Origin: an uncultured Pelagibacteraceae bacterium
GTDB lineage: Bacteria; Pseudomonadota; Alphaproteobacteria; Pelagibacterales; Pelagibacteraceae
Assembly (NCBI GenBank): GCA_902571015.1
Contig: CACGAC010000004.1
Coordinates: 17,013 to 81,012 of the forward strand
DNA: 64,000 bases
Direction: 5' to 3'
Part shown: positions 42,546 through 51,170 of the stretch, in pieces
How the letters are laid out: the number at the start of each line of letters is the position of its first letter
How positions within the stretch are numbered: the first letter of the stretch is position 1
Translations under genes and position numbers: made by a program
The notes under the pieces: generated by a model
What the model was told of the DNA's origin: nothing
The model's input: only the letters and a program-made list of their open reading frames with translations
Databases searched by the model: none

Positions 42546-43274
42546 ATGAATTTTTCTCTAGAAATAAGCCCAACAACAGATCTCGACACTGTTCCACCTG
42601 TAAATGATATTTACATAACAATGTTACCTGGAGGGGATTATCGAGAAACAGCACAACAAGCAGTTGAGTTAGTTAAAAAAGGTTTCAATCCAGTACCTCA
42701 CTTTCCAGCAAGATCAATGCAAGATGAAAAGCAACTAAAAGATTATATTTCTAGGTGTAAAGACGGTGGAGTTAAACAAGTTTTAGTAATTGGTGGCGGA
42801 AGAGAACCGATGGGAAAATTTGATAGCTCGTTTCAACTTTTAGAGACTGGTTATTTTGAGAAGATGACAATAGGAATTGCTGGACACCCAGAGGGGAGTC
42901 CTGATATATCCGACTCAGATTTAGAAAAAGCTATGATAGATAAAAAGCCTTATGCTGATTATATAGTAACACAGTGGTTATTAGATCCCCAGCCTATTAT
43001 AGATTTTGTTTCTAAACAAAGCGTACCAGTGCATGTTGGAATTACTGGGCCACTAAAAATATCAAGCTTAATTAAATTTGCTAATATTGTTGGAGCAAAA
43101 AATTCCTTAAATTTTCTTAAATCTAATTTTACTAAGGCGTTAGATTTATTAAAACCTAAAGACCCTAATGATCTAATTGGGAAAGTTAAATCGCATACTG
43201 ATTTCTTCCACATTTATACATTCGGCGGCTTGAAGGAAACAAACAAGTGGTTGAAGGAGAATGGTTATGTCTAA
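42546..43274 (+). CDS. Methylenetetrahydrofolate reductase-like protein
   Basis: 242 aa from ATG at 42546; the track start (TTG, 42510) is upstream of a more natural start with MNFSLEISPTTDLDTVPP, the normal MTHFR opening strand. ITMLPGGDYRETAQQAVELVKKGFNPVPHFPARS near 25-55, VLVIGGGREP near 78 and DYIVTQWLLDP near 135 (the Gln-Leu element) match the FAD-binding TIM barrel, shorter than MetF. It overlaps the demethylase gene by 8 nt. The pair suggests it oxidises 5-methyl-THF made by that demethylase, as metF does beside LigM. Confidence 0.83.
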   Translation: MNFSLEISPTTDLDTVPPVNDIYITMLPGGDYRETAQQAVELVKKGFNPVPHFPARSMQDEKQLKDYISRCKDGGVKQVLVIGGGREPMGKFDSSFQLLETGYFEKMTIGIAGHPEGSPDISDSDLEKAMIDKKPYADYIVTQWLLDPQPIIDFVSKQSVPVHVGITGPLKISSLIKFANIVGAKNSLNFLKSNFTKALDLLKPKDPNDLIGKVKSHTDFFHIYTFGGLKETNKWLKENGYV

Positions 43275-44625
43275 AGAATTTGACTATACTAAACTAAAGC
43301 ATGTTACTTCTGTTGATCAATCAGATCGAAAAGTACCATACAATTTAAGACAAAGTGGGCCTACAAAAGTTGAAATGTTAATTTCAACAAGGGTAAGAAA
43401 GTCACCATATTGGCATCTATCAATGCAGGCAGGTTGTTGGAGAGCAACTGTTTATAACAGAATTTATCATCCAAGGGGATATGTGAAACCTGAGGATGGT
43501 GGTGCAATGGTTGAGTATGATGCAATTGTAAATCATGTAACTATGTGGAATGTTGCTGTTGAAAGACAGATCCAAGTAAAGGGTCCTGATGCAGAAAAGT
43601 TTGTTGATTACGTGATAACTCGAGATGCAACAAAAATCTCTCCGATGCGAGCAAGATATGTAATTTTATGTAACGCTTACGGAGGAGTTTTAAATGATCC
43701 AATACTTTTAAGAATTGCAAAAGATGAATTTTGGTTTTCTTTGTCAGACTCGGACATTGGAATGTATTTACAAGGTGTTAATGCAGACGGTAAATTTAAT
43801 TGCACTATTGAAGAAATTGATGCATGTCCTGTTCAAATTCAAGGGCCAAAATCAAAAGCACTTATGAAGGATTTATTAGGTGATCAAGTTGATTTAGAAA
43901 ATATGCCTTTCTATGGTTTAGCTGAAGTTAAGGTTGCCGGAAGAAGTTGTGTTATCTCTCAATCAGGTTTTTCAGGTGAAGCTGGATATGAAATATATTT
44001 AAGGAATGCAACTTTATATGCCGATGAGATGTGGAATGCTGTTCTTGAAGCTGGAAAAAAACATCAACTAATGGTAATTGCTCCCGCTCATCACAGAAGG
44101 ATTCAAGCTGGGATTCTTTCTTGGGGTCAAGACATGGATCAACAACATAACCCTTTTCAGTGTAATTTAGGTTATCAAGTTTCTTTATCAGGTAAAGGTG
44201 AATGGAAAAAAACTTCTGATTACGTAGGAAAAAAAGCTCTTGAAAAAATGGGTGCTGAAATCAAAGCTGGAAAAAAACCATATAAGTTACAGTTAGTTGG
44301 TCTTGAGTTAGGAGGAAAACCAATTGATGATTATGCACCAGATTTTTGGTTGATATCTAATGCAGATGGTGGTGATCCAGTTGGTTTTGTAACATCACCG
44401 TGGTGGCATCCTGAAAAGAAAACTAATATTGCTATGGGCTATGTTCCATTTGATGGAACTTTAAATGCAAATGGCTTTCCTAAAGGTAAAGTTGGAACTA
44501 AATTTAAAGTTCATTTACCAGAGAAATATTCAAATAAACCAGGAACACCTGTTGATGCTGTCATAGTTGATATTCCATTTAAGGAATCATATAACGCTAA
44601 CACTAGAGAAGTGGTATCAGGTTAA
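43267..44625 (+). CDS. GcvT-fold THF-dependent demethylase, DmdA/LigM-like, substrate unknown
   Basis: 452 aa from ATG at 43267: AAGGAGA at 43254-43260 is correctly spaced for this ATG, not for the track's 43261. MWNVAVERQIQVKGPDAEKFVDYVITRD near 95, YGGVLNDPILLRI near 140, FWFSLSDSDI near 157 and QIQGPKSKALMKDLLGD near 197 are the GcvT/DmdA fold. Length and the C-terminal VPF..NANTRE tail fit the 450-470-aa LigM/DesA subclass rather than DmdA (about 370 aa). It probably moves a methyl group from an S-, N- or O-methyl donor to THF; donor unknown. Confidence 0.82.
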   Translation: MSKEFDYTKLKHVTSVDQSDRKVPYNLRQSGPTKVEMLISTRVRKSPYWHLSMQAGCWRATVYNRIYHPRGYVKPEDGGAMVEYDAIVNHVTMWNVAVERQIQVKGPDAEKFVDYVITRDATKISPMRARYVILCNAYGGVLNDPILLRIAKDEFWFSLSDSDIGMYLQGVNADGKFNCTIEEIDACPVQIQGPKSKALMKDLLGDQVDLENMPFYGLAEVKVAGRSCVISQSGFSGEAGYEIYLRNATLYADEMWNAVLEAGKKHQLMVIAPAHHRRIQAGILSWGQDMDQQHNPFQCNLGYQVSLSGKGEWKKTSDYVGKKALEKMGAEIKAGKKPYKLQLVGLELGGKPIDDYAPDFWLISNADGGDPVGFVTSPWWHPEKKTNIAMGYVPFDGTLNANGFPKGKVGTKFKVHLPEKYSNKPGTPVDAVIVDIPFKESYNANTREVVSG

Positions 44626-44634
44626 TTATTTTTT

Positions 44635-44654
44635 AGGGGAGTTTGCGCTCCCCT
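44635..44654 (+). terminator. Terminator after the demethylase
   Basis: AGGGGAG and CTCCCCT form a 7-bp GC stem with a TTTGCG loop, 10 nt after the stop codon. A short T-run follows. It is stronger than its surroundings and should separate the demethylase from the small ORF downstream. Confidence 0.78.
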
Positions 44655-44665
44655 TTAAATCATAA

Positions 44666-44770
44666 ATGACAAAAAGTTTCATTATTGCAGTTTGCATTAT
44701 CATCGCTATTGCATTATTACTATTTCCATTGATCATATCTTACAAGGAACAAAAAAATAAAAAAAAATAA
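44666..44770 (+). CDS. 34-aa single-helix membrane mini-protein
   Basis: Not in the track. ATG at 44666, TAA at 44768-44770, and the YIP1 gene starts on the next base. MTKSFIIAVCIIIAIALLLFPLIISYKEQKNKKK is a helix plus a basic tail, the same layout as the ORF at 3606. No good Shine-Dalgarno. Close coupling with the YIP1 gene supports it, its shortness weakens it. Confidence 0.45.
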   Translation: MTKSFIIAVCIIIAIALLLFPLIISYKEQKNKKK

Positions 44771-45313
44771 ATGTTTGCGGAATTTTTAAATATAGTTTTT
44801 AAATCTATAAAATTAGATAAAACTCTTTACAGTGACAACAAAAATTTTGGTGAAGCTGCAATATATTTTGCAGGTTTGATAATGATATTAGACGGTGTAG
44901 CTGGAGCAGTGGCTGCAAATACTGTTGTAAAAACAGCTATAGGAATGTCTGGTCTAACAGCAATTTTAACTTGGTTCGTATGGGCAATTTTTATTTATGT
45001 GATTGGTGTAAAATTATTTCCAGATAAGCAAACAAAAGTACCTTTTAAAAAAGTTTTGGTAGCAGTTGGTTTTGCTCATGCGCCAGGTTTACTAAGATTT
45101 TTTGCATTAACCCCCGAATTAATGATACCAATCATTTTTCTTACTCAATTCTGGATTTTTGCAAGTTTAATTATTTCAATAAAGCAAATTTTAAATTTAA
45201 AATCTAATTTTAAAGCATTTGGAATAATATTTTTATCTTTTTTAATCATTGCTTTTTTGTCAATATCCTTTGTAATGAGTAGAATGAATGCCTTACCGAT
45301 AAATAGTATCTAA
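44771..45313 (+). CDS. YIP1-family membrane protein
   Basis: 180 aa with about five helices. GEAAIYFAGLIMILDGVAGA near 36, WFVWAIFIYVIGVKLFPDKQTKVPFKKVLVAVGFAHAPGLLRFFAL near 75-118 and the closing WIFASLIISIKQILNL are the bacterial Yip1-domain pattern. Function in bacteria is unknown. The gene ends convergent with the Cys4 mini-protein gene, overlapping by 4 nt. Confidence 0.85.
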   Translation: MFAEFLNIVFKSIKLDKTLYSDNKNFGEAAIYFAGLIMILDGVAGAVAANTVVKTAIGMSGLTAILTWFVWAIFIYVIGVKLFPDKQTKVPFKKVLVAVGFAHAPGLLRFFALTPELMIPIIFLTQFWIFASLIISIKQILNLKSNFKAFGIIFLSFLIIAFLSISFVMSRMNALPINSI

Positions 45314-45480
45314 ATTGGAAAAATTGTTTTCGATAACCTGCATGATTTACAAATTTTAAATCCAGTCAAAATTAAATTTTGGGTAACACTTTCATCAGTT
45401 TTTTTACATTCATCACAGATATCATTTAACTCATCAGCGTTCGTGTTATGCTGATCTTTAATATAATCATCTTCAATCAT
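45310..45480 (-). CDS. 56-aa Cys4 zinc-ribbon-like mini-protein
   Basis: Missed by the track. ATG at 45480 overlaps the DUF3726 stop by 8 nt and the ORF ends at 45310. It has DICDECKK near residue 21-27 and KICKSCRL near 43-49, two CxxC pairs 18 residues apart, which is a short zinc-ribbon. Acidic before the first pair, basic after the second. Nucleic-acid or metal binding is likely. It is the last gene of the DUF3726 operon. Confidence 0.75.
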   Translation of the reverse strand: MIEDDYIKDQHNTNADELNDICDECKKTDESVTQNLILTGFKICKSCRLSKTIFPI

Positions 45481-46084
45481 TATCGGTCAAACCCGCTCCT
45501 GCTGCACCCTCTTTTAAACTATCTGTTTCCTCTACAAATGTATTCTCTGCAAGTTTGTAGAGATTTTTCCAATCTTGATCGGAAAAATTATCCTCATTGT
45601 TTAAAAAACTGATTTCTACTTTTTTTGTTAACATTGGCATTTCTTTATCCCAAATATTAGACGAGATATTTACATTAAAGTTCAATAAAAATTTACAATC
45701 ATCAAATGAAATTAATAATTTTTTTCCAATAATTTCTGAAGCTCTGCTTAAAAAAGGTAAAAGCAACAATGGGTAAGCAAGATTTTCAATTGAGCACTTT
45801 TTAAAAGTCTCAGTATTTTTTACTTGGTCAATAAAATTCACACCTAACATTATTGGACAAAAAGATGATCTATCTGATTTGTTAATCTTATTGATTAATT
45901 TTATCTCTTCAAAATTTTCTTTTTTTTTATTTCGGTAATATTGATTAAGATGTTTGATCCCTGGAAAACCAAATAATTCGGATAATCTTATAGATTTCCC
46001 AACTTCCTCTGCTATACCCCATGAATAACCAGCAGCTCGACTTGCCCTCTTAGCTATAGTTTCTATCTCACTCAAAGACTTCAT
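45473..46084 (-). CDS. DUF3726 family protein
   Basis: 203 aa. The opening SLSEIETIAKRASRAAGYSWGIAEEVGKSIRLSELFGFPGI is the DUF3726 signature. The middle contains CPIMLGVNFID and the end EETDSLKEGAAGAGLTDND, with a flexible Gly/Ala-Asp tail. Function unknown. It follows the 553-aa gene by 3 nt and precedes the Cys4 ORF. Confidence 0.85.
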   Translation of the reverse strand: MKSLSEIETIAKRASRAAGYSWGIAEEVGKSIRLSELFGFPGIKHLNQYYRNKKKENFEEIKLINKINKSDRSSFCPIMLGVNFIDQVKNTETFKKCSIENLAYPLLLLPFLSRASEIIGKKLLISFDDCKFLLNFNVNISSNIWDKEMPMLTKKVEISFLNNEDNFSDQDWKNLYKLAENTFVEETDSLKEGAAGAGLTDND

Positions 46085-46087
46085 AGT

Positions 46088-47749
46088 TTAAGAATGAGTT
46101 TTATAAACCCATTGCTCATCATAATCTTTTAATTCGTTAGGGAGTGGCGCACCTTGAAACATACATATTCTCAACCACTTATCAGATCTTGGGTCAAATT
46201 TTAAAGCTCCAAAAAAAGATAATTTTAATCTCAGCATATCAATTGGAACTAAATTTTCTCCGATAGTATTATCTTGTATTTCTGAATATGGAAATTTTTC
46301 AATAATAAAGGCTCTTCTAACAACATGTCTTAAATCAGAATTATCAATTAAAAATTGATTAATTTTTAAATTATTTTTTAAAGGTAACAGTCTCTGATAC
46401 AATTTTTTAATATCTCTAGCTATTGCCAAAGGTTGCTCTAAATCTGCACCACTCTCCTCAAAACGATTAGCTAATCTTGGCTCTTCTTTATTTTTTGAAA
46501 TAAACCAAAATTTCTGATTACTCTCCTCTATATTAAAATTAATTTTTAAAATATCCGAATATTTATTTTCTAAAATCCTTTTCAAATCTCCGACATTACG
46601 TTCAGTTGGAATATTAAAGTATTTTTCTTCCTCAGAGGTCATTTGTCCAACCAATGGCTGAACTATATTGCCAAATGGCTCCATCATTAATGAGACAACG
46701 TATTCTATACACTCCTCACAAGTCTCTTTCTCTAGCCAAAAATAAATTTCATTGAAAGGGTAATCTTTTTGAAAATCAAATTTGTTCTCTAAAAAACTTA
46801 TGAATTTTTTGATATCTTTTAGTAAAAGTTTAATTTTTTTGAGTTGATATTCACTCTCTGTATTCCAGCTAATAATATTTTTAAGAGAACTTTTCACACA
46901 ATCTATAAATAAATCTCTATCTTTTTTTTTAACAATTTTAATTTCTCTTATTTTTTTAAGTGCAATTTCTCTACTAAGTATCCAATTATTTAATAAAGTT
47001 GGATGATTAACAATAAATGGTGCCATTCCTAATCCGGTAGAATTTCCTATGCCCAAATTTCTACAAATTTTAGGATCTAATCTAACAGCTGAATTAGGAT
47101 TTTTATTTTTTGCAACATGATTAACTTGATCAAATGTAAATTGTCTAACTAGATAAACTAACATCATCTCTAATCTGAAAGGTCCGTTAATTTCTTCTCT
47201 ATTTTTAATTCTAAATCGATCTGCTAAACCAAACTTTCCTGATCCATAAACTGCAGTCGTTCTATATAAATATCCAACTTTTTCAAGTAACTCTAAATCA
47301 GGTTGGTTTCCATTACTTAAACTTTCAACAACATGATCAAATACCCTAACAGATTTATTTGCTCTAGATAATGTTAACTCTTTGTAAGACAACCTACCAA
47401 CTTCCTGTTTTGGAACTTCATTTCTTAATCTGTCAATGTCTTCTTTTAAAGGTACTCCATCATGTAATGTAAAAGCTGCATCCCACTTAGTTGCTATTAC
47501 CCTATCTGATCTTTCATCATCACTAATTTTGTTTGCATAACAAATTAAAGAATAAACCCTGTCTTTTTTTTTAAATGAGTATACTGCTGTACCATAACCT
47601 CCTTTGTCTAAATCAAACAAGTCTCTATTATATTGCCAATCTTTAAATTCACTTAAAAAACTTCGCAAAAAAGATAACCTTGATTGATGAAAGGAACCAA
47701 GTCTTGATAACTTCATTATAATATTTGGATCTCTTAGTTCTATATTCAT
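46088..47749 (-). CDS. 553-aa conserved-type soluble protein of unknown function
   Basis: No domain recognised. Long, soluble, charged, with a conserved-looking core: DKGGYGTAVYSFKKKDRVYSLICYANKI near 48-75, SDRVIATKWDAAFTLHDG near 82-98, and LYRTTAVYGSGKFGLADRFRI near 165. Pattern GYGTAVYSF and RVIATKWDAAF could be a ligand-binding core. A Cys pair (EKETCEECIEYV near 330) may bind metal. It lies between the M19-like and DUF3726 genes (3 nt and 2 nt gaps), so all are in one operon and presumably one pathway. Confidence 0.75.
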   Translation of the reverse strand: MNIELRDPNIIMKLSRLGSFHQSRLSFLRSFLSEFKDWQYNRDLFDLDKGGYGTAVYSFKKKDRVYSLICYANKISDDERSDRVIATKWDAAFTLHDGVPLKEDIDRLRNEVPKQEVGRLSYKELTLSRANKSVRVFDHVVESLSNGNQPDLELLEKVGYLYRTTAVYGSGKFGLADRFRIKNREEINGPFRLEMMLVYLVRQFTFDQVNHVAKNKNPNSAVRLDPKICRNLGIGNSTGLGMAPFIVNHPTLLNNWILSREIALKKIREIKIVKKKDRDLFIDCVKSSLKNIISWNTESEYQLKKIKLLLKDIKKFISFLENKFDFQKDYPFNEIYFWLEKETCEECIEYVVSLMMEPFGNIVQPLVGQMTSEEEKYFNIPTERNVGDLKRILENKYSDILKINFNIEESNQKFWFISKNKEEPRLANRFEESGADLEQPLAIARDIKKLYQRLLPLKNNLKINQFLIDNSDLRHVVRRAFIIEKFPYSEIQDNTIGENLVPIDMLRLKLSFFGALKFDPRSDKWLRICMFQGAPLPNELKDYDEQWVYKTHS

Positions 47750-47751
47750 AT

Positions 47752-48717
47752 CTAGATAGTCTTATAAAAGTTATACCAATTGTTACCTAGTATTCCATTG
47801 GTCTCAGTCTCTGAAAAACCAACCTTTTTTAAACCTGTTTCCAAGTTTTTAAAACCTCTTGCATCCTCAAACCAATTAGGTTGTTTAGGAAATCCTGGTT
47901 TATTTTTAGAGCCTTCTCCATAATTTTTATTTTTAGACCAGGTTCCATTTCTCATCCATTCAACAACCTCATCTGGTTGATTCAAACAAAGATCTGATCC
48001 TATACCAATATTATTGATATCCATTATTTCTGCTGTTTTAGCCACCATTTCACAAAAGCTTTCTAGAGAACAATTTGTATTGTCCTTAAGATGATGCGGA
48101 TATAAAGATAAACCTAATATTCCTCCGCTTTCACTTAAAGTTTTTAATAACTGAGAAGACTTATTTCTTTTTGCTGCGTGCCAAAAAGAGGGGTTTGCAT
48201 GAGTGATTGCAATTGGTTTTTCACTAAACTCAATTGCATCAAAAGTACTTTTTTCTGCTGAATGAGACATATCCACTACAATACCCACTCTATTCATTTC
48301 TCGGATAACTTCCCGTCCAAAATTAGTTACTCCACTATCATTTTTTTCATAACAACCTGTCGCTAACAATGATTGATTGTTGTAAGTGAGTTGCATAAAT
48401 CTACATCCAAGACTATGAACTTTTTCAACTAAATTAATATCATCTTCTATTGGAGAACAATTTTGAAAACCAAAAAAAATTGCAGTTTTATTCTCTTTAT
48501 TTGCTTTTTCAATATCAGTGAAACTTTGACCTAAAAAAATTAAATCTGAATTTTCTTTTAATAAAGTTTGCCATTTTTTTATTTCGTTTTGAAGTTCATC
48601 AAAGTCTTCATGATAAACTATTGTAACATGAACTGCATCTAGGCCAGCCTCACGATTAATCTCAAAAACTTTTCGTGACCATTTACAATATTGAAGGTTA
48701 TCGATTTTAAATTTCAT
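47752..48717 (-). CDS. M19 (renal dipeptidase) family protein lacking the N-terminal HxD
   Basis: 321 aa. GCRFMQLTYNNQSLLATGCYE near 105, VDMSHSAEKSTFDAIEFSEKPIAITHANP near 145-170 and IGIGSDL near 235 give the M19 TIM barrel with two of the metal His. The N-terminal HxD that supplies the first zinc ligands of M19 dipeptidases is absent: the region reads KIDNLQYCKWSR. It may use other ligands or another reaction. It is the first gene of a four-gene operon with unknown proteins. Confidence 0.82.
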   Translation of the reverse strand: MKFKIDNLQYCKWSRKVFEINREAGLDAVHVTIVYHEDFDELQNEIKKWQTLLKENSDLIFLGQSFTDIEKANKENKTAIFFGFQNCSPIEDDINLVEKVHSLGCRFMQLTYNNQSLLATGCYEKNDSGVTNFGREVIREMNRVGIVVDMSHSAEKSTFDAIEFSEKPIAITHANPSFWHAAKRNKSSQLLKTLSESGGILGLSLYPHHLKDNTNCSLESFCEMVAKTAEIMDINNIGIGSDLCLNQPDEVVEWMRNGTWSKNKNYGEGSKNKPGFPKQPNWFEDARGFKNLETGLKKVGFSETETNGILGNNWYNFYKTI

Positions 48718-48720
48718 TTT

Positions 48721-48738
48721 GGTTAATTTTAGTTAACC
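48721..48738. promoter_or_regulatory. Inverted-repeat operator candidate between M19-like gene and purE
   Basis: GGTTAA and TTAACC, 6 nt apart, start 4 nt upstream of the M19-like start codon. In that place it could block the ribosome site or the promoter of the operon. Purine control of purE from this site is also possible, but it is 80 nt from purE. Confidence 0.35.
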
Positions 48739-48818
48739 ATACCAAGTTGTTTTTTAAATACTATTTATTTTATTGAAATTTTAATCTAATTTTGAAATAA
48801 ATATTCTGCGAATAAATC

Positions 48819-49310
48819 ATGAAAAAGAATAAAAATCTCAAAGTTGCAATCGTCATGGGAAGCCAATCAGACTTCAAAACTATGAAATTATCCGCAAATA
48901 TACTAAAAAAAATGGGTGTTAAATTTGAAACTAAAATTATATCTGCTCACCGAACTCCAAAAAGAATGTATGAATTTGCAGAGAGTGCATCAAGAAATAA
49001 TATTGGAGTGATAATTGCTGGTGCCGGTGGATCAGCACATTTACCTGGTATGATTTCAGCTATAACGTCAATTCCAGTCTTAGGTGTTCCGGTTGAAAGT
49101 AAAAAGCTTAAAGGACTTGATAGTTTATTATCAATAGCACAAATGCCAAAAGGAATACCCGTTGGAACTCTTGCAATAGGAGAGGATGGTGCCATAAATG
49201 CTGCTTTATTGGCTACAGCTATAATTGCAAACAGCAATCCTGCTATAAAAAAGAAATTAAATAATTGGCGGTCATTACAAACTAGATCAGTAAAAAAAAA
49301 TCCAAAATAA
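48819..49310 (+). CDS. purE: N5-carboxyaminoimidazole ribonucleotide mutase PurE
   Basis: 163 aa. VAIVMGSQSDFKTM near residue 9, SAHRTPKRMYEFA near 45 and IIAGAGGSAHLPGM near 68 are the class I PurE motifs. Moves the carboxyl of N5-CAIR to C4 in purine synthesis. purK starts 3 nt later, the standard pair. Confidence 0.98.
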   Translation: MKKNKNLKVAIVMGSQSDFKTMKLSANILKKMGVKFETKIISAHRTPKRMYEFAESASRNNIGVIIAGAGGSAHLPGMISAITSIPVLGVPVESKKLKGLDSLLSIAQMPKGIPVGTLAIGEDGAINAALLATAIIANSNPAIKKKLNNWRSLQTRSVKKNPK

Positions 49311-49313
49311 AAG

Positions 49314-50360
49314 ATGGTAGTGAAAAATTTGGGTATAATTGGTGGTGGTCAATTAGGAAGCTTACTAGCTGTTGCGGCTAAGAAGATGAATATCAATACA
49401 ACAATCTATTGTGATGATGTAGATGCTCCAGCACAAAATTTTTGCAACAAGTTTATTTACGGCAAATACGATGACAAAGCAAAAATACAAAAGTTCATAA
49501 AAGAAATTGATGTAATTACTTATGAGTTTGAAAATATACCTTATGAAACTCTAAATGAAATGAATAAAGTAAAACCAGTTTTACCAAAGCCATCTGTGAA
49601 TAGATTAATTCAACACCGAATTGCAGAAAAAGATTTTGTAAACAAACTCAATATTAGAACTACTAGATACGCATCAATAAAAAGTAAATCGGATATAGAG
49701 CCATTAGGAGATTTTTTACCTGGGATTTTAAAAACTACTACAATGGGTTATGATGGTAAGGGCCAATACCCAATTAAAAAAATTGAAGAAATCAATAACC
49801 TGAATATTAATTTTTCAAAAGAATACATACTGGAAAAATTAGTAAAACTTAAAAAGGAGATATCTGTCATTATTACAAGGTTTGGGAACAATAGTTATGA
49901 AATATACGAGCCGATAGAAAATACTCATGAAGATCAAATATTGAAGCATTCAGTCATACCAGCTAAAATCAGTAAAAAAATATTTGATGAATCTAAAGAT
50001 TGGTCAATCCGGATTGCAGAGGAATTAAAATATATAGGAACGCTTTGTGTTGAATTTTTTATTGATGAAAATGAAAATCTATATGTCAATGAAATAGCTC
50101 CTCGAGTTCATAACTCTGGTCATCTTACAATCAATGCTTTTAATATTAGCCAATTTGAAAATCATGTGAGAGCAGTCTGTTCGTTAGAAAAAATTCCACT
50201 CAAAAAAATATCAAATGCAAAAATGTTGAACCTGATAGGAAATCAAATCAAACCTTATAGAGAAAACTTTAAATTAAATGAAAATGAATTTTTTTTTGAT
50301 TATCAAAAAAAAGAGATAAAAGATAAAAGAAAAATGGGCCACATAACAACTTTAATATAA
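49314..50360 (+). CDS. purK: N5-carboxyaminoimidazole ribonucleotide synthase PurK
   Basis: 348 aa. LGIIGGGQLGSLLAVAAKKM at the start, GILKTTTMGYDGKGQYPIK near 140 (ATP-grasp glycine loop), and VNEIAPRVHNSGHLTINAFNISQFENHVRAV near 258 are the PurK signature. Uses ATP and bicarbonate on AIR. Forms a pair with purE. The following gene begins at the base after its stop. Confidence 0.98.
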   Translation: MVVKNLGIIGGGQLGSLLAVAAKKMNINTTIYCDDVDAPAQNFCNKFIYGKYDDKAKIQKFIKEIDVITYEFENIPYETLNEMNKVKPVLPKPSVNRLIQHRIAEKDFVNKLNIRTTRYASIKSKSDIEPLGDFLPGILKTTTMGYDGKGQYPIKKIEEINNLNINFSKEYILEKLVKLKKEISVIITRFGNNSYEIYEPIENTHEDQILKHSVIPAKISKKIFDESKDWSIRIAEELKYIGTLCVEFFIDENENLYVNEIAPRVHNSGHLTINAFNISQFENHVRAVCSLEKIPLKKISNAKMLNLIGNQIKPYRENFKLNENEFFFDYQKKEIKDKRKMGHITTLI

Positions 50361-50828
50361 ATGCTGAAATCTATTGAGGGAAATTTTGATAACCCAGAAG
50401 TCAATAAACTCCTTACAAAGCATTTTATTGAACTTAGAGCAGCATCTCCAGAAGGTAGTGCTCATGTTCTAGATATTCCGGGTTTAAAAGTTTCATCAAT
50501 TAAATTCTGGAGCCTTTGGGAAAATGATAAAATATTCGGTTGTGGAGCATTAAAGTTCTTGGACAAAGACCATGGTGAATTTAAATCAATTAGAATACAT
50601 GATGATTTTAGAAATAAAGGTAATGGTATTAAAGTCATCAAACATTTAATTGATGAAGCTAAGAAATTAAAAATTAAAAGAATAAGCTTAGAGACTGGTG
50701 CTGGAAAATTTTTTGATCCAGCGAGAAAATTATTTAAAAAATGTGATTTTATGCCTTGCAAACCCTTTGCCCATTATAAAGAAGACGTCAATTCTATCTA
50801 TTTAACTAAGCTAATTGACCAAGAATGA
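50361..50828 (+). CDS. GNAT acetyltransferase
   Basis: 155 aa. FKSIRIHDDFRNKGNGIKVIKHLIDEA near residue 74-100 is the acetyl-CoA loop (RxxGxG), and ETGAGKFFDPARKLFKKCDFMPC near 112 the following helix and strand. It is probably a YafP/ElaA-like small-substrate acetyltransferase. Contiguous with purK, thus probably co-transcribed. Confidence 0.9.
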   Translation: MLKSIEGNFDNPEVNKLLTKHFIELRAASPEGSAHVLDIPGLKVSSIKFWSLWENDKIFGCGALKFLDKDHGEFKSIRIHDDFRNKGNGIKVIKHLIDEAKKLKIKRISLETGAGKFFDPARKLFKKCDFMPCKPFAHYKEDVNSIYLTKLIDQE

Positions 50829-50896
50829 TAAAAAAAAAGTCTTATTGCACACTAAATTTGTTGACAAAACCCTATTATTTATAAACAAAGCTATAG

Positions 50897-50937
50897 TTAC
50901 TTAATTATAAGTAATAAATTAACATAATAATAAGTAA
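50897..50937 (+). promoter_or_regulatory. Cold-shock mRNA leader with competing stem arms
   Basis: TTACTTA (50897-50903) can pair with either TAAGTAA at 50908-50914 (tetraloop ATTA) or the second TAAGTAA at 50931-50937, next to the weak ribosome site AGAAGAA. Two alternative structures could respond to temperature. A TTGACA at 50861 lies upstream with no clearly spaced -10. Confidence 0.4.
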
Positions 50938-50947
50938 GAAGAAAAAT

Positions 50948-51154
50948 ATGAGTCTACAAGGTAAAGTAAAATGGTTCAATCCAACTAAAGGTTTTGGTTT
51001 TATTGAACGTGACGACAAAGAAAAAGATGTGTTTGTACATGTTTCAGCTGTGAGAGATGCTGGTATGAACGGTTTAGATGAGGGTCAAGCTTTGACTTTC
51101 GATGTTGAAGATGGTCCTAAAGGTCCTTCAGCAGTTAACTTAAAAACTGCATAA
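50948..51154 (+). CDS. csp: Cold-shock domain protein (CspA family)
   Basis: 68 aa, one cold-shock OB-fold. [18 protein letters not shown] has RNP1 and DVFVHVSAV has RNP2. It binds single-stranded RNA/DNA and serves as an RNA chaperone. It has a 119-nt upstream region and a terminator, so it is a single-gene unit. Confidence 0.97.
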   Translation: MSLQGKVKWFNPTKGFGFIERDDKEKDVFVHVSAVRDAGMNGLDEGQALTFDVEDGPKGPSAVNLKTA

Positions 51155-51170
51155 TTTTCATTATATAGAT

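Noticed and set aside
43267-44625. Direct call as DMSP demethylase DmdA
   Set aside because: Fold agrees, but the protein is too long and its tail is LigM-like; substrate left open.
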